In this document: positions 63,119 to 64,000 of the stretch, one piece after another
Position numbering within the stretch: position 1 is the stretch's first letter
Layout: each line of letters opens with the position of its first letter
The notes under the pieces: model-generated
What the model saw: only the letters and a program-made list of their open reading frames with translations
Told to the model about the DNA's origin: nothing
The model's database searches: none
Assembly: GCA_021324685.1 (NCBI GenBank)
Contig: JAJPIQ010000045.1
Location: forward strand, 1-64,000
Source of the DNA: Bacteroidota bacterium
Lineage (GTDB): Bacteria > Bacteroidota > Ignavibacteria > Palsa-1295
Direction: 5' to 3'
DNA: 64,000 nt
Position numbers and translations under genes: made by a program

Positions 63119-64000
63119 ATGCTCACTCGGAAACTCCTTCTGCCGCTGGTCACGGCTCTTCTACTTCTGCCTTCCCTTGCCTTTGCACAAGGCAAGTTGC
63201 TTATTCCGATGGACCTGGACCAGACGGACCATCTGAAGGCCTATGGAATTACGTTCTGGGCACTGCAAAAGGGTCTTTCGGTCGATTGGCTCCTGAACTA
63301 TCGCGGCGGCAGTTTTATGGCCGATTATTCCGATCTTCTCGCGGCCGAGTGCCGGATCCGTGGCGTTTCTTTCGAAAAGCTCGACGCTTCGAGCGCCAAT
63401 TCGATCTACACGCTCGTCCAGTCCCCGGACAAGAATATGGACGTCGTCAAACTCGAAAAAGCGCCGAAGATCGCGGTCTATATCCCGCCCGGATACCAAC
63501 CGTGGGACGATGCCGTGACGCTTGCGCTGCAATATGCCGAAGTCCCCTACGACCGTGTGTGGGACGATGAGGTCATGGGCGACAAGCTGAAGAACTATGA
63601 CTGGCTGCACCTGCACCACGAGGACTTTACCGGCCAATACGGAAAATTCTATGGGAATTATAGTTCGGCGCCCTGGTACCAGGCGCAGGTCCGGACGCTC
63701 GAAGCCGAAGCGAAGAAACTGGGCTTCGCAAAAGTAAGCGAAGAGAAAAAGGCGGTCGCCAGGAAGATCCGGGAGTTCGTCGCGAACGGCGGTTTTATGT
63801 TCGCCATGTGCTCGGCCACCGACACGTATGACATTGCTCTCGCCTCCGAGAACGACGACATCTGCGACGCCGTCTTCGATGGCGATCCCGTCGATCCGAA
63901 CTATCAGCAGAAGCTCGATTTTTCGAAGACCTTCGCATTCGAAAATTTTCACGTCGATCCCAACCCGTTCATGTACGAGTTCAGCGACATCGATGTGCAG
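63119..64000 (+). CDS. Secreted protein (database 'asparagine synthetase B'-like), partial at the right edge
   Basis: The frame is open from ATG 63119 to the last base (294 codons). A signal peptide (about 1-23, ending AFAQ) is followed by KLLIPMDLDQTDHLKAYG and WLLNYRGGSF, a pattern I know from Bacteroidota secreted proteins often annotated as asparagine synthetase B. No glutaminase N-terminal Cys or synthetase PP-loop is visible, so that name is probably wrong. Later parts (KIAVYIPPGYQPWDD, FVANGGFMFAMCSATD) suggest an alpha/beta fold with a ThuA-like look. AGGGAG at 63102-63107 is a possible ribosome-binding site. Confidence 0.7.
   Translation, partial: MLTRKLLLPLVTALLLLPSLAFAQGKLLIPMDLDQTDHLKAYGITFWALQKGLSVDWLLNYRGGSFMADYSDLLAAECRIRGVSFEKLDASSANSIYTLVQSPDKNMDVVKLEKAPKIAVYIPPGYQPWDDAVTLALQYAEVPYDRVWDDEVMGDKLKNYDWLHLHHEDFTGQYGKFYGNYSSAPWYQAQVRTLEAEAKKLGFAKVSEEKKAVARKIREFVANGGFMFAMCSATDTYDIALASENDDICDAVFDGDPVDPNYQQKLDFSKTFAFENFHVDPNPFMYEFSDIDVQ

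Overview
The window looks like a chromosomal segment of a free-living, double-membraned bacterium of the Bacteroidota/Chlorobiota/Ignavibacteriota side of the tree; a Candidatus Kapabacteria-like lineage is my best guess. The reasons are the many secreted proteins ending in type IX secretion (T9SS) sorting domains, a PorV/PorQ-family barrel, a GWxTD-domain protein, a DUF5686 protein, Oar-like TonB receptors, a membrane pyrophosphatase with the Bacteroidota-style catalytic loop, moderate GC content and weak Shine-Dalgarno sequences. The assignment is inference; no rRNA gene is present.

Layout. 1-16400: tRNA-His, gltX, an outer-membrane barrel and a multidomain lipoprotein; a translationally coupled pair on the minus strand (flavin monooxygenase, DUF5686 outer-membrane protein); a secreted YD-like protein; an arginase-family hydrolase; the PLP synthase pair pdxS-pdxT; an ATP-dependent DNA ligase; a MATE transporter; an ArsR/SRPBCC operon behind a palindromic operator candidate; and a DUF433/DUF5615 toxin-antitoxin pair behind a 25-bp palindromic array. 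16500-22800: three tandem Asp-box (BNR) proteins with T9SS sorting domains, separated by hairpin elements. 23000-24300: sahH. 24300-38600 (minus strand): YdeI-like protein, heptosyltransferase-like GT9, LpxL-like acyltransferase, GWxTD protein, PorV/PorQ-like barrel, a 1315-residue secreted protein, a TonB-dependent receptor and another BNR/T9SS protein. 38700-45750 (minus): engB, rplI, ssb, rpsF, a predicted phospholipase C/P1-nuclease-like domain fused to a barrel, and hppA. 45888-64000: small lipoprotein, a relic T9SS domain, a CAP-domain T9SS protein, a WD40-like lipoprotein, ftsK, a 1274-residue IgGFc-like/T9SS protein, adk, a TPR protein, another lipoprotein, a small helical protein and a secreted protein cut by the right edge.

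How the parts relate. Housekeeping genes (gltX, pdxST, sahH, engB, rplI, ssb, rpsF, ftsK, adk, hppA) are scattered among cell-surface genes. Six clear T9SS cargo genes plus a possible seventh are present, and the PorV-like protein sits in one operon with a TonB receptor and a giant secreted protein; both of the latter carry a perfect EF-hand loop. The most unusual signals are (i) a palindromic element with core ATGAGCGATCAT that forms a 25-bp array inside an inverted repeat at 15622-15715 and recurs in frame inside a T9SS sorting domain at 19033, (ii) near-identical DNA in the sorting domains of three neighbouring cargo genes whose propellers differ, (iii) an SSB whose acidic tip-like motif is internal, (iv) a 21-bp duplication across an overlapping gene junction, and (v) a predicted phospholipase/nuclease-like domain joined to a barrel-like region. 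No prophage, insertion sequence or CRISPR array was seen.
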